A stretch of DNA of 64,000 nucleotides, from positions 310,001 through 374,000 of the forward strand of contig NZ_JAKGSB010000001.1 of assembly GCF_021568905.1 (NCBI RefSeq), given 5' to 3'. Positions 45,481 through 54,014 of this stretch are shown here, in pieces. The notes under the pieces are model-generated. The model was given only the letters and a program-made list of their open reading frames with translations, ran no database searches and was not told the DNA's origin. This DNA comes from Zavarzinia marina (lineage in GTDB: Bacteria > Pseudomonadota > Alphaproteobacteria > Zavarziniales > Zavarziniaceae). The first letter of the stretch is position 1. The number at the start of each line of letters is the position of its first letter. The position numbers and the translations under genes were made by a program.

Positions 45481-45927
45481 ATGGTGACGTTGCGTAATCC
45501 CGACCCGCTTCTCGATCGGATCGAAACCGCTTTCGACCGGCAGCCCTTCTCGGCCCTGCTCGGCATGCGCCTGGTGCTGGTGGAGCCGGGGCATGTGGTG
45601 GTCGAAATGGCGCCCCAGCCGCAATTGACGCAGCAGCACGGCGCGCTTCACGCCGGCGCCACCTCCAGCCTCGTCGATACGGCGGCGGGCTTTTCCGCGC
45701 TGACCCTCATGCCCGAGGGGGCGGACGTGATGTCGGTCGAATTCAAGGTCAATCTGATGGCGCCGGGGAAGGGCACGCTGTTCCGTGCCGATGCCCGCGT
45801 GCTGCGCGCGGGCCGCACCATCACGACGGTCGAAGCCAGGGCCCAGGCCCTTCAGGCCGACGGCCAATGGCTGGATTATGCCAGTTTCCTCGGCACCATG
45901 ATCTGTCTCAGGCCGAAGGCCGCCTGA
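45481..45927 (+). CDS. PaaI-type hotdog-fold thioesterase
   Basis: A 148-residue hotdog protein. The active-site helix region QQHGALHAGATSSLVDTAAGF has the HAG...D pattern of PaaI/DUF4442 thioesterases, and EFKVNLMAPGKGTLFRADARV is the following conserved strand pair. It probably hydrolyses an acyl-CoA or aryl-CoA thioester. It is divergent from purB across 122 bases and convergent with a small membrane protein gene. Confidence 0.88.
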   Translation: MVTLRNPDPLLDRIETAFDRQPFSALLGMRLVLVEPGHVVVEMAPQPQLTQQHGALHAGATSSLVDTAAGFSALTLMPEGADVMSVEFKVNLMAPGKGTLFRADARVLRAGRTITTVEARAQALQADGQWLDYASFLGTMICLRPKAA

Positions 45928-45950
45928 GACCTTTCGCGGCGCCTCACCGC

Positions 45951-46121
45951 TCAGCGAAAGCCGCGGCTCTCCGAACGCGCGCGGGCGTGACGGTGCAGAT
46001 GGACACCGAGCGAACGCGCCGCCATGACGCCCAGCACGATCATCAGCGCGACCGCGGCCGCCTGGCCCATCGGCACCCACCATTCGAGACCTTCGTACCA
46101 ACCCGTGGGCAGATTCAGCAT
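45951..46121 (-). CDS. 56-residue single-pass membrane protein
   Basis: A 56-residue frame that begins at ATG with an excellent AGGAGG six bases upstream. The sequence has an aromatic interfacial segment (LPTGWYEGLEWWVPMG), one hydrophobic helix (QAAAVALMIVLGVMAARSLG, residues 20-39) and a basic His/Arg-rich tail (HLHRHARARS). Charge distribution suggests a C-terminus in the cytoplasm. I do not recognise a family. It lies between a convergent thioesterase gene and, 67 bases upstream on the same strand, the MscS channel gene, so it may be cotranscribed with the channel. Confidence 0.72.
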   Translation of the reverse strand: MLNLPTGWYEGLEWWVPMGQAAAVALMIVLGVMAARSLGVHLHRHARARSESRGFR

Positions 46122-46188
46122 CTTCGCCTCCTGGTTTCGCTATGACCCGCAGGTAACGCCGAAACGGCGTCGCCCGCATTGACATGGG

Positions 46189-47283
46189 TCACACATCGGT
46201 ACGGATGGCAGGGTCTTCAAGGCGCACGCGCGGCAGGCATTCCGGGTATTCCGCATTGAGGTAGGCCAGGAGTTTTTCCCGCACCTCGCAGCGCAGGTCC
46301 CAGGCCTCGGGCGAGGTGGCGGCGCTGACCAGGGCGCGGAGCTGGATCGTGCGGTCGGTCGCGTCGACCACCTGGAGGACGACGATATTGCCGTCCCAGA
46401 GCGGGGACTCCTTGGCGATTTCCTCGAGTTTCACGCGGATCTTGTCGACCGGGGCACGGTAATCGGCATGGAAATGGACGCTGCCGATCAGATTGGTGCT
46501 CTCCCGCGTCCAGTTCTGGAACGGCCTGTCGATGAAATAGGTCAGCGGCACGATCAGGCGCCGCCAGTCCCAGATCTTCACGACGACATAGGTCGAGGTG
46601 ATGTCCTCGATCCAGCCCCATTCGTTCTCGATGATCACGGCATCGTCGACCCGGATCGGCTGGGTCAGGGCGATCTGGATGCCGGCGAACAGATTGGCCA
46701 GCACGGGCCGCGCCGCGAAACCCGCCACGATGCCGGCGACACCGGCGGAAGCGAAGAGGCTGACGCCGTATTGGCGCACGGTCTCGAAGGTCATCAGGGC
46801 GGCGGCGACGGTCAGCAGGCCGACGATCAGATCGGCGGCGCGCAGCAGCAGGCGGATCTGGGTGTAGTGCTTGCGCGCCAGGAAATTGTCGGTCGAGGTC
46901 TGGCTGCGGAAGCGGCGCAGGTGCAGGTCGCCGGCGATATGGAGCGCGACGATCAGGCTCCAGCCGACCAGCAGGATGAAGGCGACGGCCAGCGCCCGCG
47001 CCAGCCCGGCGGCGAGGCCGGGCGGCAGCGCCAGATCCTGGATCACGAGGGAGAGGGCGGCGATCAGGAAGGCCACGCGCGACGGCGCCCGGATGCGTTT
47101 CTCCAGCGATTGCAGGAACGGCCGGCTCGGCTTGATCAGGCGCTGAGCCAGGCGCATCAGCACCCAATGCACGAAGACGCCGACGGTGACGGCCGCCGCC
47201 AGCATGAAGACGGAGACGGCCCAGGGCGGCAGCAGCGGCGTCAGGCTGCCGAGCTTCTGGGCGACGTTGCCGGTATCGTTCAT
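46189..47283 (-). CDS. Small-conductance mechanosensitive channel (MscS) family protein
   Basis: A 364-residue MscS-family protein. About four to five N-terminal membrane helices lead to the pore helix ASAGVAGIVAGFAARPVLAN, which has the Gly/Ala packing of TM3. The beta domain follows with IQIALTQPIRVDDAVIIENE and GWIEDITSTYVVVKIWDWRR, then an alpha/beta C-terminal domain. It would open under membrane tension and release solutes during osmotic downshock. A possible 20-codon leader frame lies upstream, and the 56-residue membrane protein lies downstream. Confidence 0.93.
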   Translation of the reverse strand: MNDTGNVAQKLGSLTPLLPPWAVSVFMLAAAVTVGVFVHWVLMRLAQRLIKPSRPFLQSLEKRIRAPSRVAFLIAALSLVIQDLALPPGLAAGLARALAVAFILLVGWSLIVALHIAGDLHLRRFRSQTSTDNFLARKHYTQIRLLLRAADLIVGLLTVAAALMTFETVRQYGVSLFASAGVAGIVAGFAARPVLANLFAGIQIALTQPIRVDDAVIIENEWGWIEDITSTYVVVKIWDWRRLIVPLTYFIDRPFQNWTRESTNLIGSVHFHADYRAPVDKIRVKLEEIAKESPLWDGNIVVLQVVDATDRTIQLRALVSAATSPEAWDLRCEVREKLLAYLNAEYPECLPRVRLEDPAIRTDV

Positions 47284-47545
47284 GACCGCGCGTCAGCGAA
47301 CTGACGGCGGAATGTCGCGAAGCCCGTTCGTGGTGGAACCGCTGAGGATACGCATGATGCCTCCATTCGTTCAGGTGCGGGGAAACCCCGCGGCGCCCCG
47401 CCGCTTCATGCCGTGCCCGCTTCATGCGGGAGGGGAGGCGCGCTGGAATGGGGCCAGACGAAGGCCTGACCGTCGAAAGCCCCAGTCTGACCGACCAGGG
47501 CCGTTGATGCAATGCAGCGAAGCCGGGCCTTGTTCCCGGCGGCGG

Positions 47546-48280
47546 TCAGAGCAGCCCCAGGCTCTTGAACGAGGCGTGGCCGTGGCGGCCGATGACCAGA
47601 TGGTCGTGGAGCGCGATGCCGACGCCCTTCAGGGCCTTGGCGAGGTCGCGGGTCATGTCGATGTCGGCGCGGCTGGGGGTCGGATCGCCGGAGGGGTGGT
47701 TGTGGACCAGGATCAGGGCGGAGGCCGAGAGGTCGAGGGCGCGTTTCACCACTTCGCGGATGTAGAGCGGCGACTGGTCGACCGTGCCCTTGCCGTGGCC
47801 CTCGTCGGCGATCAGCACGTTCTTGCGGTCGAGGAAGAGGACGCGGGTCTCCTCCCGGCTCTCGCGGGCGAGGCGGGCGCGGCAATAGTCGAGCAGGGCG
47901 GCCCAGGACGAGATCACGGGCTTCTTCACGACGTCGGCGGCCAGCAGGCGCAGCGCCGCCTCGCGCACGGTCTTGACGGCGATGGCGGCGATTTCACCCA
48001 TGCCGTCCTGGCGTTCGATCTGGTCGAGGGGGGCGGCGAGGAGATCGGCGAGGGAACCGAAGCGCGCGATCAGGTCCTTGGCCAGCGGCTTCACGTCCCG
48101 GCGTGGGATGGCGAGGGCCAGCAGCAGTTCCAGGATCTCGTAGTCCGGCATGCCCTGGCCGCCGGTCTCGCGAAAGCGGGCGCGCAGCCGGCCGCGATGG
48201 CCGTGGTAATGCGGGGCCGCTTCGGGGGACTCGTCCCCCGGCTTCCGATCGTCGGGTGCGGGGGTGGTCTCAGGCGCCAT
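47546..48280 (-). CDS. radC: RadC family (JAB-domain) protein
   Basis: A 244-residue protein: HhH-like N-terminal region (EILELLLALAIPRRDVKPLA) and a C-terminal JAB/MPN domain with LVHNHPSGDPTPSRADID, carrying the HxH...D zinc ligands, and a final Glu upstream in the domain. Despite the name, a role in DNA repair is not well supported in the family. Its start overlaps the end of map by 11 bases, so sfsA-map-radC form one coupled operon. Confidence 0.94.
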   Translation of the reverse strand: MAPETTPAPDDRKPGDESPEAAPHYHGHRGRLRARFRETGGQGMPDYEILELLLALAIPRRDVKPLAKDLIARFGSLADLLAAPLDQIERQDGMGEIAAIAVKTVREAALRLLAADVVKKPVISSWAALLDYCRARLARESREETRVLFLDRKNVLIADEGHGKGTVDQSPLYIREVVKRALDLSASALILVHNHPSGDPTPSRADIDMTRDLAKALKGVGIALHDHLVIGRHGHASFKSLGLL

Positions 48281-49127
48281 AGGGGGGCTTGGTATAGCCC
48301 GCGGGAGAAAGGGTGAAGATCTCGATGCCGTCCTCGGTCACGCCCACCGAATGCTCGAACTGGGCGGAGAGGGAACGGTCCCGCGTGACGGCGGTCCAGC
48401 CGTCCGACAGCATGCGCACGTCGGGCCGGCCGATGTTGATCATGGGCTCGACCGTGAAGAACATGCCCGCCTCGATCACGGGACCGGTGCCGGGACGGCC
48501 GTAATGCAGCACGTTGGGCGCGTCGTGGAACACGCGGCCGAGGCCGTGACCGCAGAAATCCCGCACCACCGAAAGGCCGAAGCCTTCGGCATAGCGCTGG
48601 ATGGCATGGCCGATGTCGCCGAAATGGGCGCCGGGGCGGATCACCGAAAGCCCCTGCATCAGGGATTCATAGGTGACGTCGATCAGGCGCCGCGCCTTCA
48701 CCGGGATATTGCCGACCGGATAGGTGCGGTTGGTATCGCCGTGCCAGCCGTCCAGGATCACGGTGACGTCGATGTTCAGGATGTCGCCTTCGCGCAGGGG
48801 CTTGTCGCCGGGAATGCCGTGGCAGATGACGTGATTGATCGAGGTGCAGACGGACGCCGGAAAGCCCCGGTAATTGTAAGGCGCGGGCCAGGCGCCATGA
48901 TCCAGGATGAATTCGCGCGCCAGATCGTCCAGCCGGCCGGTGGAGACGCCGGGCCGCACCTCGGGCGTCAGCATGTCCAGGCATTCGGCGGCCAGGCGGC
49001 CGGCCTTGCGCATCCCCTCGAAATCGGCGGCGGTATGGATCTTGATCTTCTCGCTGCGGCGAAGGGCGAATTCCTGCGCCTCGTCGAGAGCGTCATCGGG
49101 GGGAAGGGCTTGTGTGGTCCTGTTCAT
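48270..49127 (-). CDS. map: Type I methionine aminopeptidase
   Basis: A 285-residue enzyme removing the initiator Met from nascent proteins. Metal ligands are visible: Asp in NIDVTVILDGWHGD (two), His in CGHGLGRVFH, Glu in FTVEPMINIG and Glu in DGIEIFT; the substrate His is in INHVICHGIPG. It carries a charged N-terminal extension of about 25 residues before the catalytic domain. The start shares one base with the sfsA stop, and the end overlaps radC. Confidence 0.96.
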   Translation of the reverse strand: MNRTTQALPPDDALDEAQEFALRRSEKIKIHTAADFEGMRKAGRLAAECLDMLTPEVRPGVSTGRLDDLAREFILDHGAWPAPYNYRGFPASVCTSINHVICHGIPGDKPLREGDILNIDVTVILDGWHGDTNRTYPVGNIPVKARRLIDVTYESLMQGLSVIRPGAHFGDIGHAIQRYAEGFGLSVVRDFCGHGLGRVFHDAPNVLHYGRPGTGPVIEAGMFFTVEPMINIGRPDVRMLSDGWTAVTRDRSLSAQFEHSVGVTEDGIEIFTLSPAGYTKPPYGA

Positions 49128-49840
49128 TACTTGTCCGGAACGATTGGAATTTCCCGGTCGAGGCTAATGCCCGCCGGCGTCATCGCGCAAGCATAGCACA
49201 GCGCCGCCACCCCCCGCGCCATGGCATTTCGGCATGCCCGGTCATAGGCGGGGTCGATGTCGGCGGCGGTGGCGAAGCGTTCCGCGTCGGTCCGTTGCAC
49301 GAGATAGAGGAGGACGGCGCGCCGGCCCGCGGCGACGGCCTCCGCCAGTTCCTCGAGATGCTTGGCGCCCCGGGCGGTCACGCTGTCGGGAAATTCGGCA
49401 AGACCCGGCCGGCGCGACAGGGTGACGCTCTTCACCTCGACCAGGCAGTCCGGCCCGCCGTCCACGTGGTCGCTCAGCAGAAGGTCGATGCGGCTGTTCC
49501 GGCCGTAGGCGACTTCGCGCCGCAGCCCGCCATAGCCGCCGAGCGCGGGAATGCGCCCCGCCGCGACCGCCTCCGCCACCACCGGATTGGCGGCGGCGGT
49601 GTCGATGCCGACCAGGGCGTCGCCGATCTCGACCAGCTTCCACGACCAGCGCAGCTTCCGCTTCGGATCGCGCGCCGGCGCCAGCCAGACCCGGGCGCCT
49701 TCGGGGGCAAGGCCCAGCATGGAGCCGGGATTGGCGCAATGGGCGGTGACCGCCGTGCCGTCGTCCAGCACCACATCCGCCAGGAAACGCTTGTAGCGGC
49801 GGACCAGGCGGCCGCCGACCAGGGGATCGGGGAAGTTCAC
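49127..49840 (-). CDS. sfsA: SfsA family DNA/RNA nuclease-like protein
   Basis: About 237 residues. The RRYKRFLADV block, the CANPGSM motif, the PD-(D/E)XK-like core SRIDLLLSDH...CLVEVKSVT and RGAKHLEEL match SfsA. The biological role is unclear; nuclease activity and sugar-fermentation effects are reported for E. coli SfsA. The GTG at 49840 places 14 residues before RYKRF, exactly as in E. coli, and removes an overlap with the upstream gene; an ATG at 49894 would add a low-complexity Pro/Ala tail. Confidence 0.93.
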   Translation of the reverse strand: MNFPDPLVGGRLVRRYKRFLADVVLDDGTAVTAHCANPGSMLGLAPEGARVWLAPARDPKRKLRWSWKLVEIGDALVGIDTAAANPVVAEAVAAGRIPALGGYGGLRREVAYGRNSRIDLLLSDHVDGGPDCLVEVKSVTLSRRPGLAEFPDSVTARGAKHLEELAEAVAAGRRAVLLYLVQRTDAERFATAADIDPAYDRACRNAMARGVAALCYACAMTPAGISLDREIPIVPDK

Positions 49841-49847
49841 GTCCAGA

Positions 49848-50681
49848 TCAGGGGCGGCGGCCGGCGCAGCAGGCGTCGAGTTCCGCGGGATCATGGGCGC
49901 AGAACATCGTGATCTCCTTGCCCCGCGCCTGTTTCAACTGGCGCAGGCGCTCCTGGTTGCGGCGGCGTTCGGTGCCGATCGTGTCGGTCCCGGCCTGGAA
50001 GGCGCGCAGGCCCTTCGGCGTCCAGGGCTCGGCGGCCATGGAGCCATGGTGGAAATAGGCATCGCCGGCATGGAGGATCCAGCCCTCCGGCGTGCGCACG
50101 GCGACGCCGCAATGGCCCGCCGTATGGCCGAACAGGGGCACCAGCAGCACGTCGCTCTCCCGGTCCGAAAGGGCGCGCACGGCGCCGAAGCCGAACCATT
50201 CCTCGCCCTCGGCCTCATAGAGCTTCCATGAGGGGCCATGAGCCCATTGGGCGGGGATATAGCGCTGCTTGGCGGCCATGGTCCGGCGCGCCATGGCGGC
50301 CTCGTGTTCCTTGGCGTGGAGATGGACCGTCGCCTTCGGAAAATCGCCGAGCCCGCCGGCGTGGTCGAGATCCATATGGGTGAGCACGACATGGCGCACG
50401 TCGTCGGCCGAAAAGCCGAGAGCCTGGACCTGGGCCAGCGCCGTCTCGGCGGGATCGAGGCACGGCTGGGTCATCAGCACGAAGCCGGTGCCCAGGCGCT
50501 GGCGCGGCGCCGCCAGATCGGCGGTGCCGAGGCCGGTGTCGACCAGCACCAGGCCGTCGTCCGTCTCGATCAGCAGGACATGGCAGACCATATGGGCCCG
50601 GCCCAGCAATCCGCCCCGCCCCGAAATCAGCCGCCCGCCGAAGGGGCACATGGTCGCCGCGTTCAGATGATGCACCTTCAT
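49848..50681 (-). CDS. Metallo-beta-lactamase-fold hydrolase (AHL-lactonase-like group)
   Basis: A 277-residue MBL-fold protein. Metal-binding motif VVLTHMDLDHAGG (the HxDxDH variant), a later His in FGHTAGHCG and Asp in LHAGDAYFH are visible. The overall layout resembles the N-acyl-homoserine lactonase-type subgroup, but the substrate is uncertain and no quorum-sensing genes are near. It lies 71 bases downstream of the second oxygenase of the 51-57 kb cassette and just upstream of sfsA on the same strand. Confidence 0.88.
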   Translation of the reverse strand: MKVHHLNAATMCPFGGRLISGRGGLLGRAHMVCHVLLIETDDGLVLVDTGLGTADLAAPRQRLGTGFVLMTQPCLDPAETALAQVQALGFSADDVRHVVLTHMDLDHAGGLGDFPKATVHLHAKEHEAAMARRTMAAKQRYIPAQWAHGPSWKLYEAEGEEWFGFGAVRALSDRESDVLLVPLFGHTAGHCGVAVRTPEGWILHAGDAYFHHGSMAAEPWTPKGLRAFQAGTDTIGTERRRNQERLRQLKQARGKEITMFCAHDPAELDACCAGRRP

Positions 50682-50752
50682 CGCCGAATCCCCTCGTTGC
50701 AGCAGGGGAAGCCTAGCACGGGAAGGGAGAGGCGCGGTCCGAAAGGGAGGGA

Positions 50753-51790
50753 TCACCCCGCCTTCTGCCGCGCCTCCTGACCGAAGGACGAGAGGGCGTG
50801 GGCGCTTTCGGGGAGTTTCAGGGTGCCGGCTTCCAGCATCTTGCGACGGTAGGTGAAGCTCTGGGCGGTCTGGGCGAAGAGGTGCTCGCCGGCGATCATG
50901 GCCGGCATGTCGGTGCCGTCGCCCCGGCGGAAGCGGGGCAGGGGGGCGACTTCGGTGTGATAGTCGAGGTTGAAGAACAGGGGAAAGGAGAAGCGTTCCT
51001 CCTGTACCTTGCGCACCCGATGGCTGGTGGCGACATAGGCGCCGTTGGTCAGCACTTCCATCACGTCGCCGATGTTGACGACGAAGGCGCCGGGCAGGGG
51101 CGGCACGTCGATCCACTGGCCGAGGCCGTTCATGACCTCCAGTCCCGGCGCCGTGACATGCAACAGGGTGAAGCATTCATAGTCGGTATGGGCGCCGATG
51201 CCGGTGGCGTCCTTCGCCGCCGGATCGAAGGGATAATGCACCAGGCGCAACTGGCTGGGCGGCTTGGTGACCATGGCATCGAACAGGCCGGCCTCTTCTC
51301 CCATCGAGAGCGCGAAGGCGCGCAGCAGATCGCGGCCGAGGGCCATCACCGCTTCGTAATAGGCATAGACCTTCTCGCGGAAACCCGGCATGTCGGGCCA
51401 TTGATTGGGGCCCAGCATGGGATTGCCGGCCAGATAGTCGGGATCGTCCGCCGGCAGGTCGACGGAGAGGTCGAAGGCTTCCTTCAGATCCTTGGTGGCG
51501 CCGTAGAAGACTTCCTCCCCCTCGGGGACATAGCCGCGATGGTCGGTCGACTGGCCGATATAGACCTTCATCTTCTCGTCCAGCGGCAGGGCGAAGAAGC
51601 TCTTGGCCGCATCGATCAGGCCGTCGAAGAGTTCGGGCGCCATGCCGTGGCCGGTCAGATAGAGGAAGCCGACGTCGCGGGCGGCATCGTGCAGCTCGCG
51701 CGCCAGCCGGGCCCGGGCGGCCTCGTCGGTGCCGCGGATCGCGCTCAGGTCGATGACCGGCAGGCTGGTGAAGTCACGCTTGGCGTTCAT
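50753..51790 (-). CDS. Isopenicillin-N-synthase-like Fe(II)/2-oxoglutarate oxygenase, copy 2
   Basis: A 345-residue enzyme of the IPNS-like family. The N-terminal DIOX_N region (LPVIDLSAIRG, VGFLYLTGHGM) precedes the jelly-roll core with the iron ligands HTDYECFTLL (His, Asp) and the distal His in TSHRVRKV; RFSFPLFF supplies the Arg-x-Ser that binds the 2-oxoglutarate carboxylate. It is a tandem paralog of the gene at 51809-52870, with shared blocks such as GNPMLGPNQWPD, TKPPSQLRLVHYPF and ATSHRVRKV. Last gene of the LysR/SBP/oxygenase cassette; the substrate is unknown. Confidence 0.92.
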   Translation of the reverse strand: MNAKRDFTSLPVIDLSAIRGTDEAARARLARELHDAARDVGFLYLTGHGMAPELFDGLIDAAKSFFALPLDEKMKVYIGQSTDHRGYVPEGEEVFYGATKDLKEAFDLSVDLPADDPDYLAGNPMLGPNQWPDMPGFREKVYAYYEAVMALGRDLLRAFALSMGEEAGLFDAMVTKPPSQLRLVHYPFDPAAKDATGIGAHTDYECFTLLHVTAPGLEVMNGLGQWIDVPPLPGAFVVNIGDVMEVLTNGAYVATSHRVRKVQEERFSFPLFFNLDYHTEVAPLPRFRRGDGTDMPAMIAGEHLFAQTAQSFTYRRKMLEAGTLKLPESAHALSSFGQEARQKAG

Positions 51791-51808
51791 GATGCGACCT
51801 CCCTGGGC

Positions 51809-52870
51809 TCAGGCTCCCGTGGCGCCTTCCGCGCCGTGGCGGGCGTGCTGGCCGAAGTTGTGGATGGCGCTGGCATCGTCCGGCAGGGTGATTTCCCCGG
51901 CGGCGAGGCGCTTCTGCAGATAGACGAAGCCCTGGGCGGTCACGGCGAACAGGTGCTCGCCCGCGACCACGGGCTTTCGCCCCGGCCCCTCGGCGTCGGC
52001 GAACATGGGCAGGGGAGCGACCCTGGTGTGATAGTCGACGCTGAAGAACAGGGGGAACGAATAGCGTTCCTCCTTCACCTTGCGCACCCGGTGGCTGGTG
52101 GCGACGAACTGGCCGTTGGTCCAGGTCTCCATCATGTCGCCCAGGTTGACGACGAAGGCGTTGTCGAGGGGCGGCACGTCGATCCACTCGCCGGCGCCGT
52201 TCATCACCTCGAGGCCCGGCGCCGTCACCCGCAGCAGGGTGAAGACCTCCATGTCCGTATGGGGGCTGATGCCCAGCGCATCGCCCGGCGCGTCCGGGTT
52301 GAAGGGGTAATGGACCAGGCGCAACTGGCTGGGCGGCTTGGTGACATAGCTGTCGAACAGGCCGGGATCCTGGCCCAGGGCCTCGGCGAAGCCGCGCAGC
52401 AGGGTGCGGCCGACATTCATCACGCCGTCGTAATAGGCGCCGACCCGCTCCTTGAAGCCCGGCCGGTCCGGCCATTGATTGGGCCCCAGCATGGGATTGC
52501 CCGCGACATAGTCGGGATCGTCCGCCGGCAGGTCGATGGAGAGGTCATAGGCTTCCTTCTGATCGGGGACGCCGCCGTAGATCACTTCCTCCCCCGTCGG
52601 CACGTAACCGCGATGATTGCGGGAATTGCCGATATAGACCTGCATCTTCTCGTCGAGCGGGCGGGCGAAGAAATCCCGGGCGGCGGCCAGCAGGCCGTCG
52701 AAGAGCGCGGTGTCCATGCCGTGGCCGGTGACATAGAGGAAGCCGACCCGCCGCGCCGCATCCCCCAGTTCCGCCACCACGCGGCCGCGCGCCGCTTCGT
52801 CCGTGCCGAACAGGGGCGCGATGTCGACGATGGGAAGGCTGGTGAAATTGCCGGGCGTGCTCATGGTCAC
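51809..52870 (-). CDS. Isopenicillin-N-synthase-like Fe(II)/2-oxoglutarate oxygenase, copy 1
   Basis: A 353-residue paralog of the next gene. Iron ligands are in HTDMEVFTLLRV and TSHRVRKVKEE, and the Arg-x-Ser is in RYSFPLFF. Differences from copy 2 cluster around the active-site entrance: HTDMEVF instead of HTDYECF, and different residues in the YIGNSRNHRGYVPTGEE loop. This suggests different or broadened substrates. It starts 18 bases after the stop of a substrate-binding protein gene, and copy 2 follows after another 18 bases, so all are cotranscribed. Confidence 0.92.
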   Translation of the reverse strand: MTMSTPGNFTSLPIVDIAPLFGTDEAARGRVVAELGDAARRVGFLYVTGHGMDTALFDGLLAAARDFFARPLDEKMQVYIGNSRNHRGYVPTGEEVIYGGVPDQKEAYDLSIDLPADDPDYVAGNPMLGPNQWPDRPGFKERVGAYYDGVMNVGRTLLRGFAEALGQDPGLFDSYVTKPPSQLRLVHYPFNPDAPGDALGISPHTDMEVFTLLRVTAPGLEVMNGAGEWIDVPPLDNAFVVNLGDMMETWTNGQFVATSHRVRKVKEERYSFPLFFSVDYHTRVAPLPMFADAEGPGRKPVVAGEHLFAVTAQGFVYLQKRLAAGEITLPDDASAIHNFGQHARHGAEGATGA

Positions 52871-52888
52871 TTCCTCTTACGCGGCGGG

Positions 52889-53959
52889 TTACAGTTTGCC
52901 GTCGGCGGCCAGGGCGGTGATGCTGTCGTCGTAGCGCAGCTTCACGTTCTCGGGATCGCCCAGGATCTTGCCGCCCGGCAGTTCGATGCCGACGGCATCC
53001 GGGCTCTGCGCGCCTTCGCCCAGCAGGCCGTGATCGAAGCTGAAGCGGGTGACGAGGCTGACGGCCGTCTCGAGTTCCGGGCTGCGGTAGAAATCGACCG
53101 CTTCCTTCGGCGTCATGAACAGATAGGTGGTGTCGAGCTGGGTCTGGAAGCCGGGCACGTCGGTGCCGGATTCCTTGGCCATGTAGGCCAGCGCCTCGGC
53201 CGCCTTGTCGTCCTTGGCGGCCATGATCGACAGCGCCTCGTACCACGCGCCGACCAGGGCCTTGCCGAAGGCGGGGTTGTCCTTCAGCACCTCGGTATGG
53301 ACCAGGGCGACGTCCTGGATCTCGTAGGGGATCCGGGTCGAGTCGAAGACGGTGGAGACGTCCTTGGTCGCCTGGATGTCGGACAGCGGCGGCTTCCAGG
53401 CGGTGATCGCCTGAACGTCGCTGGACAGGAAGGCGGACTGGAATTCGGCGTCGGAGATATTGACCGTCTTCAGGTCCGCTTCGGTCAGGCCGACGCTGTC
53501 GAGGGCGCGGGCCAGCATGTAGTGGGAGACGGAGAATTGCACCAGATGGACGGTCATGCCCTTCAGGTCGGCGAGCGTCTTGCCCGCGCCCTTCACGACG
53601 ATGCCATCGTTGCCGTTCGAATAATCGCCCATGACGAGGACGGTGCTGTCCACGCCGCCGGCGGCCGGGATGGTCAGGGCATCCATGCTGGCGATCAGCA
53701 CGCCGTCGAACTGGCCGGCGGTATATTGGTTGACCCCTTCGATGTAGTCGGGGATCTCCACCAAGTCGATCTTGATGCCGTATTTGTCGGCCCATTTGTC
53801 GATCAGGCCGAATTCATCGGCGTAATACCAGGGCATGAAGCCGGCATAGATGCCGATCGCCATCTTGAACTCGGTGCGTTCCTCGGCGGCGGCCGGCTGC
53901 ATCAGGCAAAGCGAGCAGGCAGCGGCGGCGAGAAGGCCGGCGAAATGTCCGCGGAACAT
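52889..53959 (-). CDS. ABC-type substrate-binding protein (urea/guanidine-carboxylase-region type), copy 2
   Basis: A 356-residue exported protein with a signal peptide (LLAAAACSLCLMQPAAA). The body matches the NMT1/TauA-like binding proteins found near urea (guanidine) carboxylase genes: AGFMPWYYADEFGLIDKWA, QYTAGQFDG, MDALTIPAAGGVDST, DYSNGNDGIVVKGAGKT, SHYMLARAL and SFDHGLLGEGA. It is a same-length tandem paralog of the gene at 54015. AGGAGAC precedes the ATG. No permease or ATPase gene is in the window. It probably binds a small cationic or nitrogenous solute; the ligand is inference. Confidence 0.88.
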   Translation of the reverse strand: MFRGHFAGLLAAAACSLCLMQPAAAEERTEFKMAIGIYAGFMPWYYADEFGLIDKWADKYGIKIDLVEIPDYIEGVNQYTAGQFDGVLIASMDALTIPAAGGVDSTVLVMGDYSNGNDGIVVKGAGKTLADLKGMTVHLVQFSVSHYMLARALDSVGLTEADLKTVNISDAEFQSAFLSSDVQAITAWKPPLSDIQATKDVSTVFDSTRIPYEIQDVALVHTEVLKDNPAFGKALVGAWYEALSIMAAKDDKAAEALAYMAKESGTDVPGFQTQLDTTYLFMTPKEAVDFYRSPELETAVSLVTRFSFDHGLLGEGAQSPDAVGIELPGGKILGDPENVKLRYDDSITALAADGKL

Positions 53960-53978
53960 GGGTGTCTCCTGGTGGTGG

Positions 53979-54000
53979 GCCCCCGGCACCTGCCGGGGGC
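53979..54000 (-). promoter_or_regulatory. Intercistronic hairpin between the paralogous binding-protein genes
   Basis: GCCCCCGGC (53979-53987) and GCCGGGGGC (53992-54000) form a perfect 9-bp stem with a four-base loop, between the stop of copy 1 and the ribosome binding site of copy 2. Lacking a T-run, it is more likely an mRNA-stabilising or attenuating structure than a full terminator. Confidence 0.65.
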
Positions 54001-54014
54001 TCGATCGTGTCGGG

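Noticed and set aside
49848-50681. Quorum-quenching lactonase as a firm call
   Set aside because: The layout resembles AHL lactonases, but the metal motif is the HxDxDH variant and there are no quorum-sensing genes nearby. Only the fold-level call is safe.
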